Source: Saussurea involucrata (taxonomy: Eukaryota > Streptophyta > Magnoliopsida > Asterales > Asteraceae). Taken from it: a DNA stretch of 64,000 bases. Shown here piece by piece: positions 10,303-22,898 of the stretch (position 1 is its first letter; each line of letters begins with the position of its first letter). A program made the position numbers and the translations under genes. Under the pieces are notes generated by a model. That model saw only the letters and a program-made list of their open reading frames with translations. It was not told the DNA's origin and searched no databases. The stretch lies in assembly GCA_033807775.1 (NCBI GenBank), contig CM066313.1, forward strand, positions 59,183,984 to 59,247,983, in the 5' to 3' direction.

Positions 10303-11629
10303 TAGCGAAGAAGACGAGCTGATAGAGGAAGAGATAACTCTTGCGTCATTAGCTAAATCAATGGCTCTATTGACAAGAGAGTTTAGAAATAACCAAAAGA
10401 ATTCTTGTAGAAGAGATGATGGAAGAAGAGAAGAATCAAGTGACCGACAGAGGTCAGACTACAGAAATTATGACCAACAGAGGTCGAGCGACAGAAGCTA
10501 CAGAGGAAATGATCGACAGAGATCAGATGACAAGGTAGGCCACACACAAGAATGCTACAAATGTGGTAAGCCTGGTCATTACGCAAACGAATGCCGAACA
10601 GAGAAAAATGGAGACCTACAGAAGTCTGACGATCGGACTGGAAACACCTCCCAAGGTTGTTTCAACTGCGGCAAGCCAGGTCATTTCGCAAAAGAATGCA
10701 GAAGTAGACCAAATCGCCCACAGAAGGACTCAACTTTTTACAAAAAGAAGGCCGAGTATTACGCACAAAAATCTCTAATGGCGAACAAAGGGCATTCAGA
10801 GGCAAACAAGGAGGACTTTGAATCAGACTCCACCTCTGACGATGAATTCCCTACAAATGCCCTGTTCTGTGGTATGGCAGAAGTCAATTCCGGCACTGAC
10901 AATGAGGCATCCATTTCAAACTCTACCTCAAGTACTAATTCTGTAGATGATGATTTATTTAAACTTAACATTGAACTAAAAGAAGTAAATGAAAGCATTC
11001 AGAAAAGGCTGACCTTTAATGAAAGAGAAGTAAGGCTTCTCACTCAAGAAAAAGCCAAAATCTTTGAAGAAAAAGAAAAAGTCGAAAAATATTGGAGCAA
11101 AAATATAGATCCGTTAAAAAGGCAAATTTCTGATTTAACCTATGTTTTAAAAATCAAATCAAAAGAACTTTCAATTTCAAGAAGTGAAACAACAGACATA
11201 AGAGCTCTCAAAGAATACTTTCAAAAAGAAAGAGAGGTACTTTGGCAAGATCTTTTAAGAAGAGAAGTTTTGCTTAAAAACTATAAAGATGCACAGAAGG
11301 TGTATGAAAAGGTTAACTCTCAAATAGCAAGACGAGGTATAGGGTACAGTGATATTACCTTAGGAGTTGAAAATAAACGACTAAAACCTCTGTCTTCTCT
11401 ATTTGTTTTGGGAAAAACTAACAAACCAAACTTTCCAAACTTACTCCCTGTAAATAAAAGGGTTAAAATCTCTGCAGAACCTCACTTGAGGAAACATACA
11501 AAGATGATCAATGTGTGGTTTGAAAACACAGATTCATCATCTTCAACCTTTGTCAATAGAGGAATCAAACCAAAGAAATATCTGAAAACACAAGATCAGA
11601 TTGGTATCTTTAAGTTTGGTAAACCATAG
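10290..11629 (+). pseudogene. Copia-2 gag, zinc-knuckle and coiled-coil part
   Basis: Continuation of gag in a second frame (open 10196-11629). It has an Arg/Ser/Asp-rich RNA-binding stretch, then two CCHC zinc knuckles that bind genomic RNA: CYKCGKPGHYANEC at 10553-10594 and CFNCGKPGHFAKEC at 10658-10699. An acidic segment follows, then a roughly 170-residue predicted coiled coil (about 10,960-11,340) rich in Lys, Glu and Leu. Ends at TAG 11627-11629, after which the same frame reopens, with a second TAG at 11639-11641. Two knuckles plus a coiled-coil gag extension are a feature of large copia elements. Confidence 0.85.
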
Positions 11630-11656
11630 ACTCAAACATAGGTCGCTTTTGTCTGC

Positions 11657-12590
11657 ATGATAAATGTCGAAAATAAATTATCAGTAGAAGCTCCTGAGTT
11701 TAAACCTATCTTTTCAGAAGAAAAACTTGAAGAGTCTATTGAAAAAGAAATTTTGGAAGTTTTGAAATCAAATGTTTTAGAAAATCTCAGTACATCTTCT
11801 ATAGATCAAATTCTCGCTGAAAAGATCTCATCAGATACCTCTGCCATCTATGAAAGTCATTCTACAGAGGAAAGCTCGTACGATACATGCTCAGAAAATC
11901 CAGCCTCTATCGAAAGAGATGATTCATCCTCTGAAAGGGATAATTCATTGTGACACAGAGGATGTTAAATTCTCCTCTGAGGTTCTTAACAGAACCATTT
12001 CTCCAAAAGAGAAAATCACAGAGATCCCTATCTGTCCAGATTTTCTCAAATTGTGTATACAAGTTAAAACCTCTACAGAGCTCGAAAATCTGAAAAAGGC
12101 CTCTGTAACTCCAAAAAGCTCTTCTTGGCAACAAAAAGGAAAAATTCCTGAAGCTAACAAATATTTTTCCTCTGTGACAGTGAAGAAAGATGTTCACCAC
12201 AGAAGAGAGTCACAGAAGGCAGGAACTAAACAAGACTTTTGCAAACAACATTCTAGTATTCATAGATCTTCTTGTAATAGGAAATCTAATGTAAAGAAAG
12301 AATGTAATGCCTCTGTGGCTCAGTTCAATGAATTCAATGAAAAGTTCAAACAAATCACTTCTCATATTCAATACTGTCATTGTTTCGATCTTATGTTCAA
12401 ATTAAATAAACACTTCTCAAGTCCAGATTGCTTACTCTCCACCAACTTTCAAACTCAAAAGTCAGAACCAAAAGAGAAACAATCTGATTCTTCTAAAAAG
12501 GATAAAATATATTTCAAGAATGCCAAGGCAAACTTGAAAAATTCTAACAATATTGGACCCATATGGATATGGGTACCTAAATCTCTGTGA
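11657..12590 (+). pseudogene. Copia-2 gag tail to gag-protease junction (frame-shifted)
   Basis: Two segments: 11657-11953 in the previous frame and 11850-12590 in another, with the shift near 11940. Composition is Ser/Lys/Glu-rich without a recognised domain. It ends GPIWIWVPKSL, the conserved WVPKS signature found just before the protease in copia polyproteins. A further phase change near 12590 leads into the protease frame. Confidence 0.7.
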
Positions 12591-14617
12591 TTGTCTTACA
12601 GAAGCAACATGTGCCAATTAGGTATCTAGACTCCGGATGCTCAAGGCACATGACTGGCGACAGAAGATTACTATCCACTTACAAAGAAACACACGATGGT
12701 GGATCTGTAACTTTTGGAGACAACAAGAATGGACACATCAAAGGCTATGGAGTCATACAGAAAGAAAATGTCTCTGTATACAAAGTTGCATATGTGAATG
12801 GCCTCAAACACAACCTACTAAGTGTAAGTCAACTCTGTGATACAGGATTCGATGTGTTATTTAAAAGAACTTTCCGCTCTCTACAAAGTGAAAACACAGG
12901 AATGGAACTTCTGCGAGCTGAAAGAAGAGGTGATCTATACCTAATGAATTTTAATTCAAAATCCAAGGAAAAAGTCTGCCTAGTAGCTTGCAAAAGTGAA
13001 GAAGCTTGGTTATGGCACAACAGGTTCTGTCACTTAAACTTTCACACCTTGGATAAACAAGTAAAACTTAATCTAGTTAAAGGTTTGCCAGATGTTAAAT
13101 TCAATAAGGATCATTTGTGTTCGGCCTGTGAAATGGAAAAACACAGAAGGGCTTCCCACAAAGGCAAAACAGACGTGTCTTGCACTAGGCCTCTGTACAT
13201 GCTTCATGTTGACCTCTACGGTCCCAGTGCCATACAGAGCCTAGGTGGCAAGAAATACATACTTGTCCTAATTGATGAGTATTCACGTTTCACATGGGTT
13301 GAATTTGTTAGAAAGAAATCAGATGTTCCAATTGTATTGATAAATCTAATGAAAAGAATCCAAGTTCTTTATGACTGCAGAATACAGAAGTTAAGAAGTG
13401 ACAACGGCACAGAATTTAAAAACTGTGTCATTGAAACATATCTTTCTACAGAAGGAATATCACAGAACTTCTCTGCCGCTCGCACTCCACAACATAACGG
13501 TGTTGTCGAAAGAAAGAATCGAACACTTGTGGAGACCGCAAGAACTATGCTGTCAGCATGCGGATTATCAATGAACTTTTGGGCAGAAGCAATTTCTACT
13601 GCGTGTTATACTTAGAATCGTTCAACCGTTGTGAAAAGACACCTCAAAACGCCTTACGAATTGCTTAACAAAAGGCGGCCAAACATCAAATTTTTCCATG
13701 TATTCGGATGCAAATGCTTTGTCTTAAACGACAGAGATTCTAGAGGAAAGGTTGATGTAAAAGCTGATGAAGGCAAATTCATTGGATACTCTGCCACTTC
13801 CAAAGCCTACAGAACATTCCTTACAAAGTCTCACAAGATTGTAGAAAGCATCAATGTTTCTTTTGATGATTCATTCCAAATGACTTCTGAGCAAATCAGT
13901 TCAGAACTCGGAATTAAAGGGAAATCCTCTGTCGTCTCACGAGCAAAAGAAGACTTGGATCTTCTATTTTTAGAGATATTCCATGATAACATTGATCCTT
14001 CTGTTGGAACCATCATAGTTTCTGAAGAACCATCCTCTGTCGGACAAAATCCTACAGGTATGACTCTAACTGGTCCAAATAATGCTTCATCTTCTTCTAT
14101 AAATACTACAGATGCAAATGCCGAAGAAGAAAATACAGACGATGAAACTTCAAGAAAAACGACCACAGAAGCTGCTGAAAATCAAACTCCACAATCCACA
14201 GAAGAACCAATAATAGAGGAAGTTGAGGACCAAGACTATACGTCCTCAGAGGAACAAACTCCACCAACACTCATACCAATCATTCAGCAAACGGTAGGAT
14301 CAACTACCAAGGCACGAAAAACAACAGAGGCTACACGAGAAGAAGAAACACAAGAAGCCTCTAAAGAAAGATTTGATGACATTGATGATCATCTTCCACG
14401 CACAACTCAGTGGACAAAAAGCCATCCTCCAAGCCAAATAATTGGAGAACCTTCTGACTCAGTAAAAACAAGGTCTGCCACTGCTAATTTTTGTTTCTTT
14501 ACAAACTTTATTAGTGTGATAGAACCAAAGAAAATTTCTGAAGCCCTAGATGACCCAAACTGGGTAGACGCCATGCAAGAAGAACTTCTGCAATTTGAGC
14601 GTAACAGAGGGATATAG
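12587..14617 (+). pseudogene. Copia-2 protease and integrase (nonsense-broken)
   Basis: The protease begins YLDSGCSRHMTG (catalytic Asp codon 12629-12631). The pre-integrase zinc-binding region follows with HNRFCHLNFHTL and CSACEMEKHRR. The integrase core has HVDLYGP (first Asp), SDNGTEF (second Asp, about 13,400) and NGVVERKNR (Glu, about 13,510), so all DDE residues are present. TAG at 13613-13615 interrupts the frame without changing phase. From 13631 it continues with LKTPYELLNKRRPN, FGCKCFV and the low-complexity hinge. A second in-frame TAG at 14615-14617 sits where Copia-1 has an extra VWSLVPLPKGKA segment, so about 27 bp were also lost there. Confidence 0.9.
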
Positions 14618-16020
14618 GCCATTGGGACTAAATGGGTCTATAGAAACAAGAAGGATGAAGATGGAGTGGTCATCAGAAACAAAGCAAGATTAGTAGCAAA
14701 GGGATATAGACAAGAAGAAGGCATAGACTACGATGAGACTTTTGCCCCTGTCGCAAGGCTCGAAGCAATAAGAATATTCTTAGCCTTCGCAGCCCATAGA
14801 GGTTTTAAAGTCTATCAGATGGACGTAAAATCAGCTTTTCTAAACGGTGAAATCCAAGAAGAGGTTTACGTAAATCAGCCACCAGGTTTTGAAAGCTCGA
14901 AATTTCCAAGGCATGTATACTACCTTGAAAAGGCTCTATATGGACTGAAACAGGCTCCAAGAGCATGGTATGAACGACTTTCTACCTTTCTTCTAGTCAA
15001 TGGCTACAACAGAGGTACAACAGATACTACCTTATTCTATAAACATAAAAATAGTGAGATAATGCTTATACAAATCTATGTGGATGACATAATTTTTGGG
15101 TCTACTAATACAGAAGAGTGTAAAAGATTTGAAAAACTCATGCAGAGTGAGTTTGAAATGAGTATGATGGGAGAATTAACATTCTTCCTCGGACTCCAAG
15201 TCAAAAATCATCAGAGGGAATTTTTATAAATCAGGCCAAATATGTCTCTGACATTCTTTCCAAGTATAGCCTCTCTGATACCTCTGCAATGAAGACTCCA
15301 ATGGCCACTGGAAATAAGTTATTCTTAGATCCAAATGGTATTTCTGTAGAATGCACTCTCTACAGAGGCATGATTGGATCTCTGTTATACTTAACAGCAA
15401 GCAGACCTGACATTATGCATGCCACATGTCTTTGTGTGCGTTATCAAGCTAATCCTAAGAAAATACATTATGATGTTGTAAAGAGAATCTTTAGATACCT
15501 AAAGGGGACCAAAAATCTTGGTCTCTGGTATCCACAGAACTCTGGCTTTAGTCTTAAAGCTTATATAGATTCAGACTAAGGAGGTTGCATGCTCGACAGA
15601 AAGAGTACCTCTGGGAGTTGTCAATTCCTAGGTGGTAAACTAGTCAGTTGGACCTCCAAGAAGCAGAATTGTGTCTCCATATCCACTGCAGAAGCTGAAT
15701 ACGTTGCTGCTGCTAGCTGTTGTTCTCAGGTTCTATGGATGAAGACTCAGCTAAAAGACTACGGCCACATCCTATTCAAAATACCCATCTTCTGTGATTC
15801 CAAAAGTGCCATTGCTATATCTGCTAATCCTGTGCAACACTAAAAAACCAAGCATATCGATATAAGGTACCATTTCTTGAAACATCATGTTGAATACGGA
15901 ACAATCGAAATGCATTTCGTGACCACAGAATATCAACTCGCTGACTTATTTACCAAAGCACTAGACGAGAAAAGATTCAACTTCTTGGTGGGTAAGTTAG
16001 GAATGATTAACATGGTGTGA
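14618..16020 (+). pseudogene. Copia-2 reverse transcriptase-RNase H (multiply broken)
   Basis: Same protein as Copia-1 RT-RNase H at clearly recognisable identity. RT motifs: AIGTKWVYRNKKDE, YQMDVKSAFLNG, LYGLKQAPRAWYE and YVDD (about 15,078-15,089). A single-base loss near 15,205 shifts the frame, ending the first open part at 15229. RNase H resumes in the next frame with in-frame TAA at 15577-15579 (Tyr codon position in Copia-1) and TAA at 15841-15843 (Ser position). The natural end is TGA at 16018-16020. Four lesions in 1.4 kb against none in Copia-1 show this copy has long been unable to make RT. Confidence 0.92.
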
Positions 16021-17160
16021 AAATCCTCTGTAAGTATAGCTTTATCTTCTGTAAATAAGTATAAATGTCTATTATTACTTAAGTTATTGCTTTGATTAAT
16101 TTCTGTATGTAAATTCTGTGTAAAAATAATTCTTGAACATACAGAGCTTCTGTGGGTCCGCTCAGATCTTCTGATGACCCTTACAGAACCTCTGGTAAAC
16201 ATGATCTATGCTCAATACAAATCTTACCATTCTTTGAACCGAGCATAGATCAAGGAGGAGCAAAAGGAAAATTCTTGATCTAAAAGAAGGGATTAGATCA
16301 AGGGGGAGCAAAAGGGACCCTGAAATGATCTACAGAGGTACATCTTTCAACGGAAAGCCTAAGAAGAAAGTCGATAATTATCCATCGACAGAAGTCAGGC
16401 AAAACTGCCGAGAAAAGAAGAACCAAAAGGTATGTCTCTCGCACAAAAGGTTTTTGGAAAACAGTTTTCTAGTATACAAATTGTCAAATATGTCCTAAAT
16501 ATACTGTAAATAACATTTCAAAAATCAAAAGTTCAAAAAGTTTAACAAAATTCGAATTAGGAGAAATTTAAGGTCATAGAGCTTCTGCTGAGCTCAACAG
16601 AGGTTCTGTCAGAAAAAGCTCTGTAATCGCAAATTAACCCTCTATCGATCGTTTGAAATGTTATCTCGGAAATTGGATAGATACATAATGACCTTCTCGA
16701 ACAAAACGTTTTTCAAAACAGTTTTCTCGGACACCAACTTTCAAATATGTGCGAAAAACATCTCTTAACACAGATCAAAAATTGGATGATCAGAAAGTTT
16801 AATAGAATTCAAGTTATGAGATTTTTTCTCTCATAGAGCTTCTGTTGGCTCTCACAGAGCTTCTGCTAGTTCCAACAAAGCCACAAAACCACTGTGAGTA
16901 AAATTTCTTGACAAAATCCTACTTGATCCTCTCCAATGTCTTTTCAAACGTTTTCGTTAAAAGAAGAACCTACAGAGTCATGATAACAATGAGATATATG
17001 AGAAAAAGGTTAAAAATCAAGATTTTCAAAATCACAGAGCTTCTGTAAAACACAAAAGTTCTGCGATTTTGTTATCTGGGCATTTCTGTAGTAATAACAG
17101 TTACTTTTACTGAGAGTGAAACTCATGTGGCTAAAAAATAACCTCACGCGCCTAGCATTA
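16021..17160 (+). other. Copia-2 post-pol spacer
   Basis: About 1.1 kb without a supported gene. It holds polypurine-like motifs at about 16252-16261 (AAGGAGGAGC) and 16299-16308 (AAGGGGGAGC), and many ACAGAG/CTCTGT and AGAGCTTCTG words (for example 16140-16200, 16575-16625, 16830-16870, 17030-17050). The sentence-like repetition of a CAGAGCTTCTG motif every 200-300 bp is unusual. Confidence 0.6.
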
Positions 17161-17444
17161 ATGGGCCACGCACGACGTCCTGTCATCTTCTGACAAGGCC
17201 TACGTGTCCCATTTTCATTGGGCGTACATGGAACGTTTTTATTTGGAAAGTTGAACCCGCCGTTCTAACTTGAGTACGGATTCCAAATTTTAATCCATTG
17301 CCATATATTTTACTCTTTCGAATTCTACCAATTTACCCTCCTATAAAAACAAAGCTTACTCTCTCATAAACCTTTTACAAACTCTTATCTTCTTCTCCGG
17401 CGAAACCCTGCAAAAGCTTGCAAAAACCTTGTTCTCAAAATCAA
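17161..17444 (+). promoter_or_regulatory. candidate internal promoter and 5' leader of Copia-2 ORF3
   Basis: Contains GACGTC at 17174-17179, ACGTGTC at 17202-17208, an ATTGG (CCAAT-box complement) near 17217, and a TATA box TATAAAAA at 17342-17349. The ORF3 ATG is at 17445, about 103 bp after the TATA box, through a C/T-rich leader. Copia-1 has the same arrangement with different sequence. Promoter activity is inferred. Confidence 0.5.
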
Positions 17445-19797
17445 ATGGCTTCATCTTCTAAAGCTATCTCCCAAGAACTCTCTCCGGCGAACTCACCGGA
17501 ACAATCACCTGCACATTCTGAACATTCAGAAAACCCCAACCTTGCAAGAAACATTCAACAACAAGATTCCGGAGACTCAGCAGATTTTGCTCCGACAACT
17601 CACTTGCAAAACTTCATAGCAAAGGATCACTTCGAAACCATACTTCCTATCAAATCCAACAACTGCTATTTGGTCCCCTCACCAACTGCTTTCGGCGAAG
17701 CCCATGCTATTCTTCTGAACATAATGGAAAATCACATCCTCTTCCCTCTACTCTCAAGAACCCCAAACAAAATTCCAGTCCGTTATCTGAACCAATTTTG
17801 GCAAAGCTGCCGATTTGATAAAGACGATTCTCTTATCAAAGGGTACATTTCAAGACCTGATAAATCTGAGCATCTTGAAATCAAGTTCAATAGAACAATG
17901 TTCTCACTTGAGTTCAACCTACCAACAAGGGGTCTTCTGGGATTGAAGAGTTATGCAGAGCAACCAACAGACGAAGAGCTCTGTCGCTTTGTGGAAATGC
18001 TTGGGTACAACACCCAACTACGGAAGAGAAATGACTTCCGCAGAGGCAGATTACCACCTCTGTGGAACACTTTGTTCTCTATTCTTAACAGATGCCTGAC
18101 AGGGAAAATAGGGAGTATTGACCAAAGCTCACATCAAATCTTGAGCATCATGTATGGGGTTTACTATGATATTCCACTAGATTATGCGACCATAATGATG
18201 CAAGAGATCATAAACACCATCGACAGAAAGAACAACACGAGAAGGGTCAAAGAGAACGATCCCAACTTTCTACCCCCTCTGCAATTCCAAAGAATATTGG
18301 GAGTACTGTTCGAACCTCTGCTGCTAATACAAAACTGGCCAATGGAAGGGCCAACTCCCAAACAGTTCTTGATGAACAAGAATACCCCCACTGATCATGC
18401 TGATGGCTACTCACACTGCAGACCTCTGTCAAAGAAGCTTCTGAGCTATGCAACGAATAAATCCCTTAAGAAAGAGTATATACGCGATCATAGAACTCCT
18501 AAACCGAGTCCTATGACACCCACGCGTTTAGGTGTCCCCCTAGGAACAATGATAGCAGAACCTCTTTCCACTCAAGAAGAAAAGGATCAGAAGTTAGCAA
18601 AGCACATGGCTATTCAACTCAGCTTTATAGCCAAACGTGCAGAACTTATGGGAAAGAAGTCTTCATCAAGATCCTCTGCATCTACTCCAAAAGCTAAGAA
18701 GAGAAAAACTGTAGAAGGCACCTCTACAAGCGTTGCAGAAGATCAACCTTCACCTCCTCATGCCACAGAAATTGGCTCCTCTGCTCCTCCCTCTTCCCCA
18801 AAACTGAAAAAGAAAAGAAGATCGAAATCAATAAAGGAAGGGGCACCAAAACCTAAGAGAAGGAAAACCAAAAAGAAGCATGGTAAATCACTTGAAAAGT
18901 TGGTTACCATTGCAGAAGAGGAAACTGCAGAAGAAGAAAACGCAGAAGAAAGAACTGCAGAAGAAGTTGCAGAAGAAGGAATTGCTACAGAAGAGTATCA
19001 ATCACCCTATCAATCTCCAGATAGATTTGCTCACCAAGGAGACCTGAACGACTTCTTACAAAACCCTGACATTGCCAACACCCTAAATACAGCAGGGTGG
19101 ACGGCACAACCTCTCGACCACCACTCTCCAGAAGAACAAGATTTCTCCATTTCTGGCATCGACACACATCTGCAAGAAGATGACACAACACCCAAAGATC
19201 AACCAGCTAACACCCCTGTTATTTTATAGAACCCTTTCATTCAAGGATTGGACGTCCACAGAAGGAGTCCAAACCCAGCTTTAGAAGAAATAGAACAAGC
19301 AGAAGCCGAGTGGAATAAAGGTGAAACTACAGAGGCTTCTGAGAAAATAATGGAAGAAGAAAAAGGAAAAGAGGCCGAAGTTGTACAAGAAGAGAGATTT
19401 GAAACAACAGAGACAGGGATAGAATCTCAGAGGTGGATACAGATGAAGAAGAAGCTATCTGTATACGAAAAGGTCTCTATCATCCAGATGTCATGAGATT
19501 ATACGGCACTAATCCAATGTACGACTCATTACGCACAGAGCAAGGAACTTCAACAGAGGAAGCAGCAAGAAAAGATGCCTGGATAAATAGAGGCACACAA
19601 CCAAAACCAACTCCCAGTGCAACCCACATTTCTAACTCCGCAGGTCTAGCTGCAGAAGGAGTTATTGAAAAAGAGCAGCACAGCTCGATCCTAACCCAAC
19701 CCATCCAGCCAGAGGTTACTCTTTCAACCTCTGTACCCACAAAAACCGGGGAATCTATTCCTAGGGAGTCTCCTCAAAGAGACTCACCTATTGTTCG
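17445..19797 (+). pseudogene. Copia-2 ORF3, N-terminal domain and linker (up to Gypsy-1)
   Basis: ORF3 starts at ATG 17445 (MASSSKAISQELSPANS). An upstream TTG at 17418 is in frame but not needed. After a Ser/Pro/Glu-rich tail the conserved domain runs from about 17,595 to 18,330: DHFETILPIKSNNCYL, IRYLNQFW-type VRYLNQFWQSC, MLGYN (LGYN at 18000-18011), LWNTLFSILNRCLTGK, SIMYGVYYDIPLDYA. A basic patch (KKKRRSK, KPKRRKTKKKHGK near 18,800-18,880) and a Glu-rich repeat follow. TAG at 19227-19229 does not change phase, and a shift occurs near 19,440-19,490. The frame open at 19433 is cut by Gypsy-1 after 19797. Function unknown. Confidence 0.75.
19793..19797. repeat. Gypsy-1 target-site duplication, left copy
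   Basis: GTTCG before the 5' LTR. The same five bases occur at 28153-28157 after the 3' LTR. Confidence 0.93.
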
Positions 19798-22101
19798 TGT
19801 AAAGCCCGTGTCCCGGTACATATTTTATTTATTAATTATTCTAATTATTGTTAATATTTTAGTTAACGAGGTTTAGTCGAGTCGGACCAAAAGGTTAATT
19901 GTGACAACTCTTGGGTTCTTGCAAGGAAAGGGATAAGTTAAGGGGCTAGTAGGGACTTCCACCCAAAGTTTGGAAAGGGGTCAGCCCAAGGGTCGCCCTA
20001 TCCCCCTTCCCCTTCGGTTTCACAGTAGCACCACCCCAATCGCAAGTCATTCTCCCCATCCCCTTCCCATTGTTGTCACCGGCGAAGTGAGTGCAAGAGA
20101 AAGAGAGAGAGATCGACGAGGAAGAAGAAAATCGAAAGGGAAAGAGAGGGTGGTCGCTGACCGGATAAGAGAAAGGGAGGAGGCTGCCGCCGCGTGGTTG
20201 CCGGAAAAAGAGAGGAAGAAGACGTCGGGTTTGGTCGGAAAAGAAGAGAAAGGAGACGCGGTGAGGTAGTTCCGTTTAATCTTTTTCGGTTGTTCTTTTG
20301 TTGTCTAAGCACCGCCGTAAACCGCCACCACCGCCACCGGAGGCGGCAGTGGGTGGTGCTCGGATGCTGCCCAGCGTGGCATGGCCCTTGTCTCAGTAAG
20401 CTTGTAGGTTTCCGGGTCTGTTTGATTAAGACATGGCTTAATGGTGTAAAAATTCAATAGTTATCTTTTTATGTAATTTTTAGTGTTCTGTCCAGTTCTT
20501 CAATCGTGCGTAACTTTTCCGTCATAACTCCGATTGAGCCGAAATTGGTACCCACGGTTCCAGTACGGGGTCGGTCACGTTTTCCGTGTTTTAGCGGAAA
20601 ACTGGTTCAGCCTCTAGCTAGGTGAAAAAGTGGTCGCAAGTTTGGTATTTTGTCATTTTATGTGAATGTCGATTTTCTGCCACTGTTTTGTCGTGGCCGT
20701 AACTTTTTACTCGTAACTCGGATTGATATGAAATCGGTGGCCGAAGTTCACTAATCGAGTCAGGAAAGTTTTTCGTGTTTTGCCGAAAGTCTGTTTAGGC
20801 CTGTAGCTGGGCCGTATGGGGCTGTTTATACAGTCTGGTCCGAAAAACTTCCAACTTTCTGTCCCTGTTTTGTTTTACGCATAACTCTTGCTTGGAATGT
20901 CGGTTTGGGATGGGACTGGTGCCAAAAGTTTCGTTTCGGAGTCTATTAAGTTCCTCTGTTTTGTGGAAAGACCAATTCGGACCATAGCTAGGGCGAAGTT
21001 GCCATGTTGTACTGAAAGGTCCGGGTGTTCGCTGTTCTGCGACGCGTTTTTGTAAAATCTATAGTAAATCGTAGAAAAATAGTTAGGACGCGTGCGATAC
21101 GTCCCTGAAACCGTAAGACTTAGAACTTCGTAATTATGAATTTTAATTTCTGTATTTATCAGTTTTAAGGGGGTAAAACAGGTCCCGAACAGACCCGTAA
21201 TTTCTAATAAAAAGCTGGAATTTTAGTCGTTTGAAAACTAGTAAACGTGTTATGGGTCGGGACTCTCCTTTGACTTTTATCACGTATTTAGGTGGGAGAA
21301 AGTGAAGAAGATTGCCGTGTTGGTGTTGCGTTTGTGAGCACGTTGCTTAGCCTTGAGGTGAGTTCTCTCACCGCGTAGTTAGGAATTTCATGTATGTCGT
21401 TATTTTGTGTTACGTGTGATTACGTGTATTTATGTGCTTACGTGAACTAGATGGGATGTGATAACTGGTTGTGATTTATTAGATTCGTATGTGGAATATA
21501 TATATGCATGTGTACACCTCGGTGGGACTGAGGGGCTCGGTGGGACCGAGGGCTTGGTGGGACTAAGCTAGTACAACAATTTTTACTCGGTGGGACCGAG
21601 GGCTCGGTGGGACTGAGCTTGTATTAATTACTCGGTGGGACCGAGGGCTCGGTGGGACTGAGCTTATATTAATGTATTTTGTGTACTCGGTGGGACCGAG
21701 GTTCGTGCTTATATAATAAACATTATGTGGTTTGATATTCGTGGTGATGGTGATGTTGCCTACTTGCGAGTAGGGGCGATATGCGTGGGGTTGCTACCTA
21801 CGCGCGTGATTGAATTCACTAAGCGTTTAGCTTACCCTTTCCCAATGTGTTGTTATTTCAGGTGCGGGCGGCAGTCGGGCGTGACAGTACACACATGGAG
21901 CGCGGAGTGTCAAATATTATTAATTTTTCACTTTTGAACCCTTGAATTTAGTTATGAAATTTTCCGCTGCATGAACTTTGTTGATGGTTTGAAGTAATGA
22001 CGTTAATTTTATTTAAGACGTGAATTATTAAATCATGGTTGTTTTAATGAAATGTATGTTTTAAAAATTTTAAATTTCCTTGTAATTTTTGGGACGTTAC
22101 A
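19798..22101 (+). mobile_element. Gypsy-1 5' LTR
   Basis: 2,304 bp from TGTAAAGCCCG to GGGACGTTACA. Contains a G/A-rich leader near 20,090-20,260 that happens to be open in several frames, a YTCGGTGGGAC hairpin repeat array, and a splice-acceptor-like pyrimidine stretch near 21,835-21,860. The small open frames here are repeated in the other LTR and show no protein-like features. Confidence 0.95.
21515..21703 (+). repeat. hairpin repeat array in Gypsy-1 5' LTR
   Basis: Eight copies of CTCGGTGGGACCGAG or close variants, with AT-rich spacers. The unit is a near-perfect inverted repeat (CTCGGT, GGG loop, ACCGAG), so each could fold into a hairpin. The same array is in the 3' LTR at 27566-27754. 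Confidence 0.9.
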
Positions 22102-22103
22102 AC

Positions 22104-22116
22104 TTGGTATCAGAGC
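22104..22116 (+). promoter_or_regulatory. Gypsy-1 primer-binding site (tRNA-Met)
   Basis: TTGGTATCAGAGC lies two bases after the LTR end. It matches the complement of the initiator tRNA-Met 3' end. Confidence 0.92.
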
Positions 22117-22898
22117 ACGGCTTGAGTGAATCAAACACATCTCGGTGTGTTTGGTCTCAAGTTGCGGCTAAGAGATCTTTAAATTCTTTTATTAAAATCT
22201 TTGTTTTAAATGAAAAGAGAAAACCCGTTTGGGAACGGTGATCGTGGGCGCAGTGTGTACAGTCAGCCGACGCCAGCTGGGAAGGTAAGGAACTTAGTGT
22301 ACCTATTGCTTTCAGGTGTAGTGTATGCATGCTAGATTGCTTATGTGAACTGTATGGTACCGTATGCTGGTTTATCGCTTATAGGAACTCATGCTAGCTT
22401 TGATAGGTTGTTAAGCGAATGCACTCTAGGTTGTATGCAGTAGGAACTGAATAGCCTTAGAATATTAGATTTAGTTCTATTGCGCAACTCTTGTTTGAGT
22501 CCAACCGTTCTAGGATAGAGTCTCTTATTCGAACGTCTATTTGGTTTTACACCGTATACGACCGTGCATTCACGAGGCGACTCGTCAGGGTTATTGGGGT
22601 TTCCGTGTTAGCAAAGGATAGTGGGTGATATGACCTTTCTAGGGAGTTAGGAAAGGTGTTTGTACGGGCTAGATTGACTATATGTGTCTATTTGTGGTAA
22701 TCGACTACTTGAATGTCTCGGGATAGGACTCGAAACGAGTAAGGATAGGTGTGAAGGGTAGTAGTAGAGCTCCTACTATCTGAAGCACAGGATCCATGCT
22801 TGAGTCGGGGAGAGTCACGAGGGAGCCAAGGAGTGGAGTATGAGCGTGGTAGGGTGAGTTATATGTGCTTTTAGATCTCTGAATTTTCTCTTTCTAGA
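22117..22898 (+). other. Gypsy-1 leader between PBS and gag
   Basis: About 780 bp of untranslated leader. No conserved protein or repeat is visible. It ends with a CTTTCTAG stretch just before the gag ATG. Confidence 0.6.

Noticed and set aside
20194..20460. small frames in Gypsy-1 LTRs (also at 19,970, 21,725 and the 3' LTR copies)
   Set aside because: They appear twice only because the LTR is duplicated. Composition follows a purine-rich leader and no protein motif is present.
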